From Pedobacter terrae (lineage in GTDB: Bacteria; Bacteroidota; Bacteroidia; Sphingobacteriales; Sphingobacteriaceae), in the NCBI RefSeq assembly GCF_900100705.1, contig NZ_FNCH01000004.1, positions 248,001 through 312,000 of the forward strand: DNA of 64,000 nt, read 5' to 3'. Shown one piece after another: positions 8,052 through 18,232 of this stretch; position 1 is the first letter of the stretch, and each line of letters begins with the position of its first letter. The position numbers and the translations under genes were made by a program. Under the pieces are notes generated by a model. The model saw nothing but the letters and a program-made list of their open reading frames with translations. It did not search any database and was not told the origin of the DNA.

Positions 8052-11000
8052 ATGGAAAGCAACAAAAAATACTGGAAAGGCTTAGAGGAGTATAACAATA
8101 CACCCGATTTTGTTAAAAATAACAAAAACGAATTCGCCGAGCCACTTCCAATAGAAGATGTTTTAAATGAAGCAGGGTTAAGTACCGTTACCCCACGCCG
8201 CGACTTTTTAAAGGCGTTAGGTTTTGGTTTAGGTGCTGTAACTTTAGCAGCCTGTCAAACTGCTCCTGTTCATAAATCTATTCCTTACCTGGTAAAACCT
8301 GAAGAGGTTACTCCAGGTATTCCTAACTATTATACTTCGAGCTTTAATGGCCAGAGTATTTTAGTTAAAACGAGAGAGGGGCGCCCAATTAAAATTGAAC
8401 CAAATCCAAATGCAGGTCAGTTTTTCCGTGGTACAGATGCGAGAGCGCAAGCTTCGGTTTTAGATTTATATGATGTATCTAAGCTTAAAGCACCAGCTTT
8501 AGTAAAAGATGGAAAGGTTGAAGAAACTACCTGGGCAAAAATCGACAGCTTTGTTAAAGGCGAGTTGGCAAAAGCACAAGCAGGTGGCAAAAAAATCCGC
8601 ATTGTATCATCAACGGTAAGCAGTCCATCAACCAATGCAGTTATTGCACAATTTATTTCAAAATACCCTGCAGCTAAATTGGTTCAGTATGATGCAGTTT
8701 CTTATACTGGTATTATTCAGGCCAACCAAAACAGTTTCGGTAAAGCAGTTTTACCTAAATACAACTTTGATAAGGCTGATTTAATTGTAAGTTTCGGTGC
8801 CGATTTCTTAGGTACCTGGATTAGCGGAGAGGAGTTTACTGCTCAATATACTGCCAACCGTAACTACAAATCGTTAGAAAATAAAAAAATGAGCCGCCAC
8901 ATTCAGTTTGAAAGTGGAATGAGCTTAACAGGTACAAATGCAGATACCCGTGTTCCGGTTAAGTTATCGGAAGAAGGACCTGCTTTAATTGCTTTATATA
9001 ATGCAATTACAGGTAATGCTTTACCAGGTGGAACATTGGGTAACAATGCTACAGCTGATAAGGTAATTAAATTGGTAGCTAAAGAATTGGTACAGGCTAA
9101 AGGTAAAGGCCTTGTAGTTTGTGGTTCTAACGATGTTTCTACACAAATTTTAGTAAATGCCATTAATGCTGCCGTTGGTAGTTATGGTACGACTATCGAT
9201 TTAGATAACCCTTGTTATTTATATGCTGGTAATGATGCCGAATTTAACGGTTTAGTTGCTGAAATGAACCGTGGTGAAGTTGGTGCTGTTTTATTCTTAA
9301 ACAGTAACCCTGTTTACGACGCTGCAAATGCAAAAGCATTTACTGATGCTTTGGCAAAGGTTCCTGCTAAAATTTCATTCTCAGATCGTGCAGATGAAAC
9401 GGCTACCGCTTGCGATGCTATCGCCATTAACCATAACTATTTAGAATCTTGGGGTGATGCAAATGCTTACGAAGGATATTATTCTATCGTTCAGCCAACG
9501 ATCAACCCTGTTTTCAACAGCCGTCAGGCTGAAGAGAGTTTATTAACCTGGGCTGATGCTCCTGTTAAAGACTACTATCAGTTTGTGCGTAGCAACTGGG
9601 AAGCTAAAATGTTACCAGCTGTTGGTTTGAAATGGGAAGAGGTTTTAGAAAAAGGTGTGGTTACTTCAGCCGCTAAACCTGCTGGTGCTTATTCATTCAC
9701 ACAATCTTTAGCCCAGGTTGCTACTTCAATTGCAAATAGCAGCAAAGCCTTTAAAGGTGGCGACCAGATTGAGCTACAGGTTTACGAAAATGTACCGATG
9801 CGCGATGGTAAAAATGCCAATAATGCATTTTTACAGGAGTTGCCAGATCCGGTATCAAAAGTAACCTGGGATAACTTTGTTGCCCTGGCACCTAAAACTG
9901 CAGAGAAATTAAAAGTTAAAGAGTTTGATGTGGTTTCTGTTAAAGGAAGCAACGGATATGCTGTAGAACTTCCGGTGTTAATCCAACCAGGACAAGCACA
10001 GGGAACTGCATCTATTGCATTAGGTTATGGCCGTACCAAAGTTGGTAAAGCGGGTAATGATGTAGGTAAAAATGCTTTCCCATTCGTTTCTTTTGCAAAT
10101 GGAACCATGCAATATGCTACAAACGTAACCATTACCCCAACAGGCGGTTACTATGAGCTTGCACAAACACAAACTCACCACTCTTTCGAGGGCCGTGCAG
10201 TAATTAAAGAAGCTACTTTTGCAGCATACTTAAAAAATGCTGGTGCAGGTAACGAAAAAGGCGAGCACAAAAATTACGATCTGTGGGATCAATATGAAAA
10301 ACCAGGTAACAACTGGGTAATGGCAATCGATTTGAATGCTTGTACAGGTTGTGGTTCTTGTGTTGTTGCTTGTAACGTAGAAAATAACATTCCTGTTGTG
10401 GGCCGTGATGAGGTTCGCCGTCGTCGTGAAATGCACTGGATCCGTATCGACCGTTATTATAGCTATGAAACTAAAAATGGTGATGTAACCAAAGAGAAAG
10501 AAATTGCTAAGTTAGAAGACTTAGATCACGTTTCTGTGGTTCACCAGCCAATGTTATGCCAACACTGTGATCACGCACCGTGCGAAACAGTTTGTCCGGT
10601 ATTGGCAACTGTACACTCAAGTGATGGTTTAAACCACATGGCTTACAACCGTTGCGTAGGTACACGTTACTGTGCAAATAACTGTCCATACAAAGTACGT
10701 CGTTTCAACTGGTTTAACTACTGGAATGATTCACGTTTCGATAACTACTTAAATAATGAGTTTACTCAATTGGTATTAAATCCTGATGTTACTACACGTT
10801 CACGTGGTGTAATGGAAAAATGCTCAATGTGTATCCAACGTATTCAAGGTGGAAAATTACAAGCTAAACTAGAGAAACGTCCATTAAAAGATGGCGATAT
10901 CAAAATGGCTTGTCAGGAAGCTTGTTCAGCAAATGCGATTGTATTTGGTGATTCAAACGATCCAAATTCAGAGGTTTCAAAAGCATTACGTTCTGAGCGT

Positions 11001-11090
11001 ATCTACTACGTATTAGAAGAGATCAATGTGAAACCGGGTATCGGCTACATGACAAAAATTAGAAATACAGATACAACAGTGCAAGCGTAA
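8052..11090 (+). CDS. actB: Alternative complex III subunit ActB, molybdopterin-like and 4Fe-4S protein
   Basis: 1012 residues, joining the B1 part (molybdopterin-oxidoreductase fold) and the B2 part (ferredoxin-like). A twin-arginine-like motif, RRDFLKALGFGLGAVTLAAC, lies at residues 49-68 and ends in a lipobox-like cysteine. It is followed by KPEEVTPGIPNYY, typical of ActB. The C-terminal part binds iron-sulfur clusters: CTGCGSCVVAC, CQHCDHAPCETVC, CVGTRYCANNCPY and CSMCIQ/CQEAC. In characterised complexes the B1 part has no molybdenum cofactor, while the clusters relay electrons next to ActC. The gene lies between actA and actC with short gaps (48 and 26 bases), consistent with one transcript. 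Confidence 0.95.
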   Translation: MESNKKYWKGLEEYNNTPDFVKNNKNEFAEPLPIEDVLNEAGLSTVTPRRDFLKALGFGLGAVTLAACQTAPVHKSIPYLVKPEEVTPGIPNYYTSSFNGQSILVKTREGRPIKIEPNPNAGQFFRGTDARAQASVLDLYDVSKLKAPALVKDGKVEETTWAKIDSFVKGELAKAQAGGKKIRIVSSTVSSPSTNAVIAQFISKYPAAKLVQYDAVSYTGIIQANQNSFGKAVLPKYNFDKADLIVSFGADFLGTWISGEEFTAQYTANRNYKSLENKKMSRHIQFESGMSLTGTNADTRVPVKLSEEGPALIALYNAITGNALPGGTLGNNATADKVIKLVAKELVQAKGKGLVVCGSNDVSTQILVNAINAAVGSYGTTIDLDNPCYLYAGNDAEFNGLVAEMNRGEVGAVLFLNSNPVYDAANAKAFTDALAKVPAKISFSDRADETATACDAIAINHNYLESWGDANAYEGYYSIVQPTINPVFNSRQAEESLLTWADAPVKDYYQFVRSNWEAKMLPAVGLKWEEVLEKGVVTSAAKPAGAYSFTQSLAQVATSIANSSKAFKGGDQIELQVYENVPMRDGKNANNAFLQELPDPVSKVTWDNFVALAPKTAEKLKVKEFDVVSVKGSNGYAVELPVLIQPGQAQGTASIALGYGRTKVGKAGNDVGKNAFPFVSFANGTMQYATNVTITPTGGYYELAQTQTHHSFEGRAVIKEATFAAYLKNAGAGNEKGEHKNYDLWDQYEKPGNNWVMAIDLNACTGCGSCVVACNVENNIPVVGRDEVRRRREMHWIRIDRYYSYETKNGDVTKEKEIAKLEDLDHVSVVHQPMLCQHCDHAPCETVCPVLATVHSSDGLNHMAYNRCVGTRYCANNCPYKVRRFNWFNYWNDSRFDNYLNNEFTQLVLNPDVTTRSRGVMEKCSMCIQRIQGGKLQAKLEKRPLKDGDIKMACQEACSANAIVFGDSNDPNSEVSKALRSERIYYVLEEINVKPGIGYMTKIRNTDTTVQA

Positions 11091-11116
11091 GCTTTAGTAT
11101 AAAGAAAATACAAATT

Positions 11117-12589
11117 ATGTCAGGACATAACGAATCAATACTTAGAGAACCATTAATTACCGGCGATAACATCACGTATGCAAAAATTACGGATGATATT
11201 TTAAGCCCGGTAGAAAACAAGCCGAACAAGGCTTGGTGGATTGGTTTCATCGTTGCCTCATTAGGTGCTTTACTTTGGGTAGTAGCAGTAAGCTACACTT
11301 TCTGGAATGGTATCGGTGCTTGGGGTTTAAATAAAACAGTTGGTTGGGCTTGGGATATCACCGGTTTCGTATGGTGGGTAGGTATTGGTCACGCTGGAAC
11401 GTTAATTTCAGCAGTACTATTACTCTTCCGTCAGAACTGGCGTAACTCCATCAACCGTTCGGCAGAGGCGATGACCATTTTCGCCGTTATCTGTGCCGCA
11501 ACTTATGTTGTATCTCACATGGGCCGTCCTTGGTTAGCTTATTGGGTTTTACCTTTACCAAACCAGTTTGGATCACTTTGGGTAAACTTTAATTCACCAT
11601 TGGTATGGGATATGTTTGCAATCTCCACTTATTTCTCTGTATCATTATTATTCTGGTACACAGGTTTATTACCAGATATTGCTACCATCCGCGACCGTGC
11701 AGTAGGTACACGCAGAAAAATTTATTCTATCTTTTCTTTTGGATGGAGTGGAAGTGTTAAAACCTGGCAACGTTTCGAAGCCGTTTCGTTAATCTTGGCC
11801 GGTATTTCTACACCACTTGTACTTTCGGTACACACCATTGTATCAATGGACTTTGCAACATCAGTAATTCCGGGATGGCACACGACCATCTTCCCGCCAT
11901 ATTTCGTGGCAGGTGCGATTTTCTCAGGATTTGCGATGGTATTAACCTTATTATTGGTTGCACGTAAAGTATTGGGCTTAGAAAACTACATCACCATGTT
12001 CCACATCGAGTCGATGAATAAAATCATCATCTTAACCGGATCGATAGTAGGTGTAGCTTATTTAACTGAGTTCTTTATTGCATGGTATTCAGGTTCAGAG
12101 TACGAGCAGTATGCATTTATCAATAGGTCTACTGGTCCTTACTGGTGGTCTTACTGGATGATGATGACTTGTAACGTAATTTCTCCACAGCTATTATGGT
12201 TCAAAAAGATCCGTTTAAGCATCAAAGCTACCTGGATTTTATCAATCGTGGTAAACGTGGGTATGTGGTTTGAGCGTTTCGTAATTATCGTTACTTCATT
12301 ACACCGCGATTATATTCCATCAAGCTGGGCCATGTTCTACCCAACATGGGTTGATATCAGTGTATTCGTAGGTTCAATCGGTCTGTTCTTTACTTTATTC
12401 TTATTATTTTTAAGGGTATTGCCATCAATCGCTATTGCAGAGGTTAAATTATTATTGAAATCTGCAAGTGAGCAAGCTAAAATGAAACAAATTAAAGAAG
12501 GGCATGAGAATAAAGAATATGTAACTGAGTACATAGAGTCTTTAGAGAAATTTGATAGTGTTAAACAAGAAGATTACGCAAAAATATAA
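11117..12589 (+). CDS. actC: Alternative complex III subunit ActC, NrfD/PsrC-like membrane protein
   Basis: 490 residues of the NrfD/PsrC polysulfide-reductase family, an integral membrane subunit that holds the quinol-binding site beneath ActB. About ten hydrophobic segments are visible, from WWIGFIVASLGALLWVVAV (about residue 40) to VFVGSIGLFFTLFLLFL (about 416). Family signatures include WWVGIGHAGTLIS and ISTPLVLSVHTIVSMDFA. A charged cytoplasmic tail of about 50 residues follows the last helix. The stop is two bases before the actD start, so translation is probably coupled. Confidence 0.95.
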   Translation: MSGHNESILREPLITGDNITYAKITDDILSPVENKPNKAWWIGFIVASLGALLWVVAVSYTFWNGIGAWGLNKTVGWAWDITGFVWWVGIGHAGTLISAVLLLFRQNWRNSINRSAEAMTIFAVICAATYVVSHMGRPWLAYWVLPLPNQFGSLWVNFNSPLVWDMFAISTYFSVSLLFWYTGLLPDIATIRDRAVGTRRKIYSIFSFGWSGSVKTWQRFEAVSLILAGISTPLVLSVHTIVSMDFATSVIPGWHTTIFPPYFVAGAIFSGFAMVLTLLLVARKVLGLENYITMFHIESMNKIIILTGSIVGVAYLTEFFIAWYSGSEYEQYAFINRSTGPYWWSYWMMMTCNVISPQLLWFKKIRLSIKATWILSIVVNVGMWFERFVIIVTSLHRDYIPSSWAMFYPTWVDISVFVGSIGLFFTLFLLFLRVLPSIAIAEVKLLLKSASEQAKMKQIKEGHENKEYVTEYIESLEKFDSVKQEDYAKI

Positions 12590-12591
12590 CA

Positions 12592-13128
12592 ATGAGTGAT
12601 ATCAAATATATTTTAGGCAGCTTTGGCGATCCTGACGAAATGATGCATGGCATCGAAAAGCTTCAGGAAAATAACATCAGCATTTATGATGTATATACAC
12701 CCATGCCTATACACGGAATAGAAGCCAAATTAGGAATTAAAAGATCTAGAATCGATATCGCAGCATTTTGCTTTGGTATTACTGGTACTTGCTGTGCATT
12801 CGCTTTGATTTATTTCTGCGCAGTAATCGATTGGAGAGTAAACATAGGTGGTAAACCATCATTTGCATTGCCGGATTTTATTCCGATAATGTTCGAGCTT
12901 ACAGTATTATTCTGTGCTTTCGGTATGGTGTTAACTTATTATGCATCTACTCACTTATTTCCAGGAAGAGCACCAAGAGTGATGGACTTACGTGCTACTG
13001 ATGATCGTTTTGTGATTGCAGTTGATGCAAAAGACAATGTAGAACATACTGTAATTGATGGATTATTAAAAGATGCAGGTGCTTTAGAAATAAAGTATAA
13101 TGAAAGGAAGTACATTAGCTATGAATAA
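12592..13128 (+). CDS. actD: Alternative complex III subunit ActD (DUF3341)
   Basis: 178 residues with the DUF3341 layout: a soluble N-terminal part (LGSFGDPDEMMHGIEKL, YTPMPIHGIE), two membrane helices (about residues 57-80 and 95-120), and a soluble C-terminal part that ends in an ACT-like fold. ActD is a small membrane subunit next to ActC and ActF. Its last 8 bases overlap the start of actE, so the two are probably co-translated. Confidence 0.92.
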   Translation: MSDIKYILGSFGDPDEMMHGIEKLQENNISIYDVYTPMPIHGIEAKLGIKRSRIDIAAFCFGITGTCCAFALIYFCAVIDWRVNIGGKPSFALPDFIPIMFELTVLFCAFGMVLTYYASTHLFPGRAPRVMDLRATDDRFVIAVDAKDNVEHTVIDGLLKDAGALEIKYNERKYISYE

Positions 13129-13705
13129 GAATAAATTTGTTTACACAGCGTTTTTAGCTATCGCTTTTGCAGCTACCTTTTCTGCTTGTAAAGATAAACG
13201 CAGTACGGGCTTGGAATATGCCAGAAATATGTATGATCCGATTGCTTACAATCCGGATCAGCCAAATAAAAATTTTAAGGATGGTAAAACAGCACAGTTA
13301 CCTCCTGCACATACTAAACCAGTAGGTTTTACCGAATATGACGAATATCCTAACACAAAAGAAGGATACGAGGCAGCTGGAGTAAGTATGGTAAACCCTT
13401 TACCAGTTGATACTGTTAATTTGGCTCAGGGTAAACACTTATTTACCGTATTCTGTAGCCCTTGCCACGGAGAAAAAGGCGATGGACAGGGACACTTAGT
13501 AAAAATTGAGAAATTTAGTGGGGTACCTGCTTATCAAACAGGTTCATCATCCAGAGGTGGTAACATGGTTGATCTTACCGCAGGTAAAATCTACCACACC
13601 ATTACATACGGTGTAAATAACATGGGCTCGCATGCTTCGCAAATCTCACCAACAGATCGTTGGAAAGTGGTGATGTATGTTCAACAATTACAAAAAGGAC
13701 AATAG
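13121..13705 (+). CDS. actE: Alternative complex III subunit ActE, mono-heme cytochrome c lipoprotein
   Basis: The ATG at 13121 gives 194 residues with a lipoprotein signal (AATFSAC, Cys23). A start at 13100 would add a non-signal prefix. An AAAGGAAG purine stretch lies 11 bases upstream of the ATG. There is one heme site, CSPCHGEKGDG at 112-122, with Met168 of NNMGSH as a likely distal ligand. ActE passes electrons from ActA towards the oxidase. It overlaps actD by 8 bases and precedes actF by 14 bases. Confidence 0.94.
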   Translation: MNKNKFVYTAFLAIAFAATFSACKDKRSTGLEYARNMYDPIAYNPDQPNKNFKDGKTAQLPPAHTKPVGFTEYDEYPNTKEGYEAAGVSMVNPLPVDTVNLAQGKHLFTVFCSPCHGEKGDGQGHLVKIEKFSGVPAYQTGSSSRGGNMVDLTAGKIYHTITYGVNNMGSHASQISPTDRWKVVMYVQQLQKGQ

Positions 13706-13719
13706 TAAAGCAAATATAA

Positions 13720-14943
13720 ATGGGAACTCACAATATTAATTTTAGTGAACAGTTTGAGTTTACAGGTAAAGTAAAAACATTAAGCATTGTTGGTATCGTT
13801 ATCGGTATTGCGGCTGTGTTGTTCGGTTTCTTGGCCGGCGATAAAGTAATGCATGAACGTACTTTTGCTAACCTGTTGCTTATGGCATATTACTTTGCAT
13901 GCGTTTGTATGTCTGGTACATTTTTCCTGGCTGTTCAATACGTAGCTCAGGCAGGTTGGTCTGCATCAATTTTACGTGTACCTCAGGCTATGGCAAAAAC
14001 TTTGCCTATAGCTGCTGTTATACTTGTTTTAGTTATTTCAGCCGGTTTATACACACATAATTTATATCATCACTGGCATGCTGATGGATTAACAGATCCA
14101 AACAGCCCTAATTATGATTCTTTAATTGCCGGTAAATCAGTTTTCTTAAATGTACCTTTTTTCTTAGGTCGCCAGGTGGTGTTCTTAGGTATCTACAGTA
14201 TATTTTCGATCATGTTTGTTAAGTTTTCTTATAACGAAGATTTAGCAGGTGGTTTAAATTCATATAGAAAAAGCTTTAAAAACGCTTGTATCTTCCTGGT
14301 AATTTATGGTTTTACTACACCAGTATTTGCTTTTGATACCATCATGTCTTTAGAAGCACACTGGTTCTCTACGATGTTTGGCTGGTATAACTTCGCGGCA
14401 ATGTGGGTAAGTAGTTTAGCTACTATCGCGATTATCCTCATCTTATTAAGAAGAGCAGGTTATATGCAATGGGTTAACAATAGCCACTTGCATAACTTAG
14501 GCCAGTTTATTTTTGGTTTTTCTATCTTCTGGACTTATGTATGGTTTGCTCAATTCTTGTTGATCTACTATGCAAATATGCCTGAAGAGACTGTATATTT
14601 CTACAAACGCTTTGAATACTATAAATTCTGGTTTTTCTTAAACCTTGCCATGAATTTCTTAGCGCCGGTATTATTATTAATGGATAGAGATAACAAAAGA
14701 ACCGATGCAAAATTATTATTCGTTTCTATCGTGGTATTATTAGGTCATTGGGTAGATTATTACCAAATGATTATGCCGGGTGCAGTAGAAGACGGTCATA
14801 ATGGTTTTGGAATTGTAGAGATCGGTATTGCATTAGGTTTCGTTGGATTGTTTACCTTTACGGTTTTAACATCATTGAGCAAAAAACCTTTAATTGCAAA
14901 GAATCACCCATTATTACAAGAAAGTTTGCATCATCAGCTTTAG
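13720..14943 (+). CDS. actF: Alternative complex III subunit ActF, membrane protein
   Basis: 407 residues, a second NrfD-like ten-helix membrane subunit in tandem with ActC. Typical features are VMHERTFANLLLMAYYFACVC, GRQVVFLGIYSIFS, SLEAHWFSTMFGWYNFA and DRDNKRTDAKLLF. It closes the act set and is followed after 69 bases by coxB, with no terminator between. This fits the Act-oxidase supercomplexes known in Bacteroidota. Confidence 0.94.
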   Translation: MGTHNINFSEQFEFTGKVKTLSIVGIVIGIAAVLFGFLAGDKVMHERTFANLLLMAYYFACVCMSGTFFLAVQYVAQAGWSASILRVPQAMAKTLPIAAVILVLVISAGLYTHNLYHHWHADGLTDPNSPNYDSLIAGKSVFLNVPFFLGRQVVFLGIYSIFSIMFVKFSYNEDLAGGLNSYRKSFKNACIFLVIYGFTTPVFAFDTIMSLEAHWFSTMFGWYNFAAMWVSSLATIAIILILLRRAGYMQWVNNSHLHNLGQFIFGFSIFWTYVWFAQFLLIYYANMPEETVYFYKRFEYYKFWFFLNLAMNFLAPVLLLMDRDNKRTDAKLLFVSIVVLLGHWVDYYQMIMPGAVEDGHNGFGIVEIGIALGFVGLFTFTVLTSLSKKPLIAKNHPLLQESLHHQL

Positions 14944-15012
14944 TGGTGATAAGATAGAGCAAATATTTAATTATTATTATAATTAGCAGTACAGCGTACT
15001 ACTTTTAAGAAA

Positions 15013-16245
15013 ATGAGTTTAAGAAAGTTTATAACGAATAAAACGACCGCAGCTTTAGCAGTATTGATTACTGCTTTTGCAAACACTAGCGTATTTGCGC
15101 AAGATGCAGCGGCAGGTGCTGCCGCGGCACCGAAAGTTGATATGGGCGAGGTTTATAAATCGGTAATATTTTATATTCTGGTTTTCCTTGCAGTATGCTT
15201 ATTTATTGCCATTATTGGTAAGGCATTAAAAGTATATGAGTTAAGCCGCGAAGCACAAGGTAAATCTGTTGGCATCAATTGGAACAGGGTACACGCAAGT
15301 TTATTTGCGCTGTTTTTAGTGATCGGTTTATATGGGGTATATTGGGAATATACAGTACATGGATCAATGTTACTTCCTGATGCAGCATCTGAGCACGGAA
15401 AGAAAATTGATAGAATGTTTAATTTAACATTGATCATTACCACAATTGTATTTGTAGCTACACATATTCTCTTGTTCGGATTTTCTTATATCTATAAATA
15501 TTCTGCTAAAAGAAAAGCTTACTACTACCCACACAATAATACCATCGAAAAAATCTGGACAATTGTTCCAGCTTTAGTGTTAACTGTTTTGGTTTTAATG
15601 GGTTTCTTAACCTGGAGATCTATTTTCTTTAAAGTTGAAGATCCAAATAATAAGCCATTACAAATTGAAGTTACTTCTGAGCAGTTTAAATGGTCTATCC
15701 GTTATCCTGGAGCTGATGGAATAGTGGGTAACAAAAATTACAAGTTAACTACAGCTTCTAATACCTTAGGTATTGATTTTAAAGATGTCAACTCTCGTGA
15801 TGATGAAATGGCAGATGAGATGGTGCTTCCTGTAGGAAAACCGGTTAAACTTATTTTAACCAGTAAAGATGTAATTCACAGTTTTTATATGCCACATTTC
15901 AGGGTACAGTTAAATACCGTACCAGGTATGAGAACGATTTTTGAGTTTACACCTACAAAAACTACTGCAGAAATGCAGCAAGAAACTAACGATCCTAACT
16001 TTAAGTATCTTTTTTATTGTGCCAAAATTTGTGGATCAGGTCATTACAACATGCAAAAAGTTGTTCGTGTAGTATCAGATGCTGAATACAAAAGCTGGAT
16101 TGCAGAACAGAAAACATACTTAAATGACGATTTAAGAAAACAATTTAATTTGCCAGTGGCACCTGCACCTGAAAAATCAGTAGCAGATTCAACAGCTAAA
16201 GATACCGCAGCTGTAAAAACTAACCAAGTGGCTTTAAATAAATAA
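15013..16245 (+). CDS. coxB: Cytochrome c oxidase subunit II
   Basis: 410 residues. A signal peptide ends SVFAQ (about residue 30). There are extra hydrophobic segments at about 50-70 and 94-112, the usual two helices at about 136-162 and 181-200, then the CuA cupredoxin domain. CuA ligands are visible: His289 (DVIHSFYMPHF), and Cys336, Cys340, His344 and Met347 in CAKICGSGHYNM. The C-terminal tail of about 50 residues is low-complexity and has no CxxCH, so this is an aa3-type rather than a caa3-type subunit. The donor is probably the Act hemes or a separate cytochrome. coxA follows after 23 bases. Confidence 0.95.
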   Translation: MSLRKFITNKTTAALAVLITAFANTSVFAQDAAAGAAAAPKVDMGEVYKSVIFYILVFLAVCLFIAIIGKALKVYELSREAQGKSVGINWNRVHASLFALFLVIGLYGVYWEYTVHGSMLLPDAASEHGKKIDRMFNLTLIITTIVFVATHILLFGFSYIYKYSAKRKAYYYPHNNTIEKIWTIVPALVLTVLVLMGFLTWRSIFFKVEDPNNKPLQIEVTSEQFKWSIRYPGADGIVGNKNYKLTTASNTLGIDFKDVNSRDDEMADEMVLPVGKPVKLILTSKDVIHSFYMPHFRVQLNTVPGMRTIFEFTPTKTTAEMQQETNDPNFKYLFYCAKICGSGHYNMQKVVRVVSDAEYKSWIAEQKTYLNDDLRKQFNLPVAPAPEKSVADSTAKDTAAVKTNQVALNK

Positions 16246-16268
16246 TATTAAGCAGGAGCGAACGAATT

Positions 16269-18149
16269 ATGTCAACAATAGCATTACACGACGAACACAA
16301 TCACGATCACGCTGATCATGGGCATCATAAAGAGACTTTGATTTCAAAGTATATCTTTAGTATGGATCATAAAATGATTGCCAAGCAATTTTTAATTACC
16401 GGTATTATTATGGCGGTAATTGCAATGGGCTTATCAATTTTATTCCGTATTCAATTGGCCTGGCCAGATCAGAACTTCCCTTTCTTAGAAACTTTCTTAG
16501 GTAAATGGGCTGAAGGCGGTCGTATTAAACCCGATTTTTACCTGGCTTTGGTTACCATTCACGGTACCATTATGGTATTCTTTGTACTAACCGCTGGTTT
16601 AAGTGGTACATTTAGTAACTTACTGATACCTCTTCAGATAGGAGCAAGAGATATGGCTTCGCCTTTCTTAAACATGCTTTCATACTGGTTCTTCTTTATG
16701 GCTTGTGTGATCATGATGTCATCATTCTTTATCCAAACAGGACCAGCATCAGGCGGTTGGACGGTTTATCCACCACTATCTGTGGTAGCTAAGGCCATGC
16801 CAGGTTCAGGTTTAGGTATGACTTTGTGGTTAATTAGTATGGTACTTTTCGTAGCTTCATCTTTAATGGGTGGTATCAACTATGTAAGTACAATTTTAAA
16901 TATGCGTACCAAAGGTATGGACCTTTGGAAAATGCCATTAACCATTTGGGCTTTCTTCTTAACCGCAATTTTAGGTATCTTATCTTTCCCTGTTCTTGTA
17001 GCTGGTGTAGTGTTAATGGTATTTGACCGCAGTTTTGGAACAAGTTTTTACTTATCAGATATCGTGATGGGTACTGATATTTTACCAAATGAAGGTGGTT
17101 CACCAATTTTATGGCAACATTTATTTTGGTTCTTAGGTCACCCTGAGGTTTATATCGTAATTATGCCAGCATTGGGTATCTCATCTGAGGTTATTTCTGT
17201 AAACGCACGTAAACCGATCTTTGGTTACCATGCAATGGTTTACTCTCTAATTGGTATTACCGTATTATCATTCATCGTTTGGGGTCACCACATGTTTGTA
17301 ACGGGTATGAACCCATTGTTGGGGGGGGTATTTATGATTACTACCTTGATTATTGCGGTACCATCTGCAGTAAAAACATTTAACTATTTGGCTACATTAT
17401 GGAGAGGTAATATCCGTTTCACTCCGGCAATGTTATTCGCTATCGGTTTAGTTTCATTCTTTATCTCTGGTGGTTTAACCGGTATCTTCTTAGGAAATGC
17501 TTCTTTGGATATCAACTTACATGATACCTATTTTGTAGTTGCCCACTTCCACCTTGTAATGGGATCTGCAGCCATATTCGGTATGCTTGCAGGTGTGTAT
17601 CACTGGTTCCCTAGGATGTTCGGTAAAATGATGAATGCTAAATTGGGATATTTACACTTCTGGTTAACTTTCATAGCAGCTTACCTGGTATTCTTCCCGC
17701 TTCACTTCTTAGGTTTGGATGGTGTACCTCGTCGTTACTATGCATTTACTGAGTTTGAGTTTATGAAAAAATGGTTAACCGTTAACGTATTTGTAACATG
17801 GGCAGCTATTATGGCCGCACTTGCTCAGGTAGCGTTCTTGTTCAACTTCTTCTACTCCATCTTTAAAGGAAAAGTAGCTCCTCAAAATCCATGGGAATCT
17901 AATACGTTAGAATGGACTGCACCTGTTGAACACCTGCATGGTAACTGGCCGGGAGAAATCCCAACAGTATACAGATGGCCGTACGATTACAGCAAGCCTG
18001 GACATGATGCAGACTTTATTCCTCAAACTGTTCCTTTCTCTCAAACGATGAGCTCTAATTTACCTCACGATTTTGAAGGAAATGCGGAAGCAGAAAAAAT
18101 TCAGCAAGATTGGGAACTAGCTAATCCTGTTACAGAAAACAAAGGCTAG
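16269..18149 (+). CDS. coxA: Cytochrome c oxidase subunit I
   Basis: 626 residues of the heme-copper oxidase catalytic subunit. The N-terminus has a His-rich stretch (HDEHNHDHADHGHH, residues 7-20). Low-spin heme His98 is in TIHGTIM. CuB ligands are His291 (FLGHPEVY, with Tyr295 for the His-Tyr crosslink) and His340/His341 (WGHHMF). The two heme ligands near the end are in DTYFVVAHFHLVMGS. The Glu in GHPEVY indicates an A1-type oxidase. A run of eight G at 17321-17328 lies in frame in the codons for LLGGV. A strong terminator follows at 18173. Confidence 0.97.
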   Translation: MSTIALHDEHNHDHADHGHHKETLISKYIFSMDHKMIAKQFLITGIIMAVIAMGLSILFRIQLAWPDQNFPFLETFLGKWAEGGRIKPDFYLALVTIHGTIMVFFVLTAGLSGTFSNLLIPLQIGARDMASPFLNMLSYWFFFMACVIMMSSFFIQTGPASGGWTVYPPLSVVAKAMPGSGLGMTLWLISMVLFVASSLMGGINYVSTILNMRTKGMDLWKMPLTIWAFFLTAILGILSFPVLVAGVVLMVFDRSFGTSFYLSDIVMGTDILPNEGGSPILWQHLFWFLGHPEVYIVIMPALGISSEVISVNARKPIFGYHAMVYSLIGITVLSFIVWGHHMFVTGMNPLLGGVFMITTLIIAVPSAVKTFNYLATLWRGNIRFTPAMLFAIGLVSFFISGGLTGIFLGNASLDINLHDTYFVVAHFHLVMGSAAIFGMLAGVYHWFPRMFGKMMNAKLGYLHFWLTFIAAYLVFFPLHFLGLDGVPRRYYAFTEFEFMKKWLTVNVFVTWAAIMAALAQVAFLFNFFYSIFKGKVAPQNPWESNTLEWTAPVEHLHGNWPGEIPTVYRWPYDYSKPGHDADFIPQTVPFSQTMSSNLPHDFEGNAEAEKIQQDWELANPVTENKG

Positions 18150-18172
18150 TTTAAAGCTTAAAATAAAATTTT

Positions 18173-18217
18173 AAAAGGGGTATCTGATTAAGTTTCTGCT
18201 TATCCGGATACCCTTTT
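18173..18217 (+). terminator. Terminator between coxA and ctaA
   Basis: AAAAGGG and TATC pair with GATA and CCCTTTT across a 22-base loop, and the arm ends in a T run. It sits 23 bases after coxA and 15 bases before ctaA, so the assembly genes may be transcribed at a lower level by read-through. Confidence 0.75.
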
Positions 18218-18232
18218 CATCTTGATAGATAT

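Noticed and set aside
15013..16245. caa3-type oxidase subunit II
   Set aside because: The C-terminal tail has no CxxCH heme motif.
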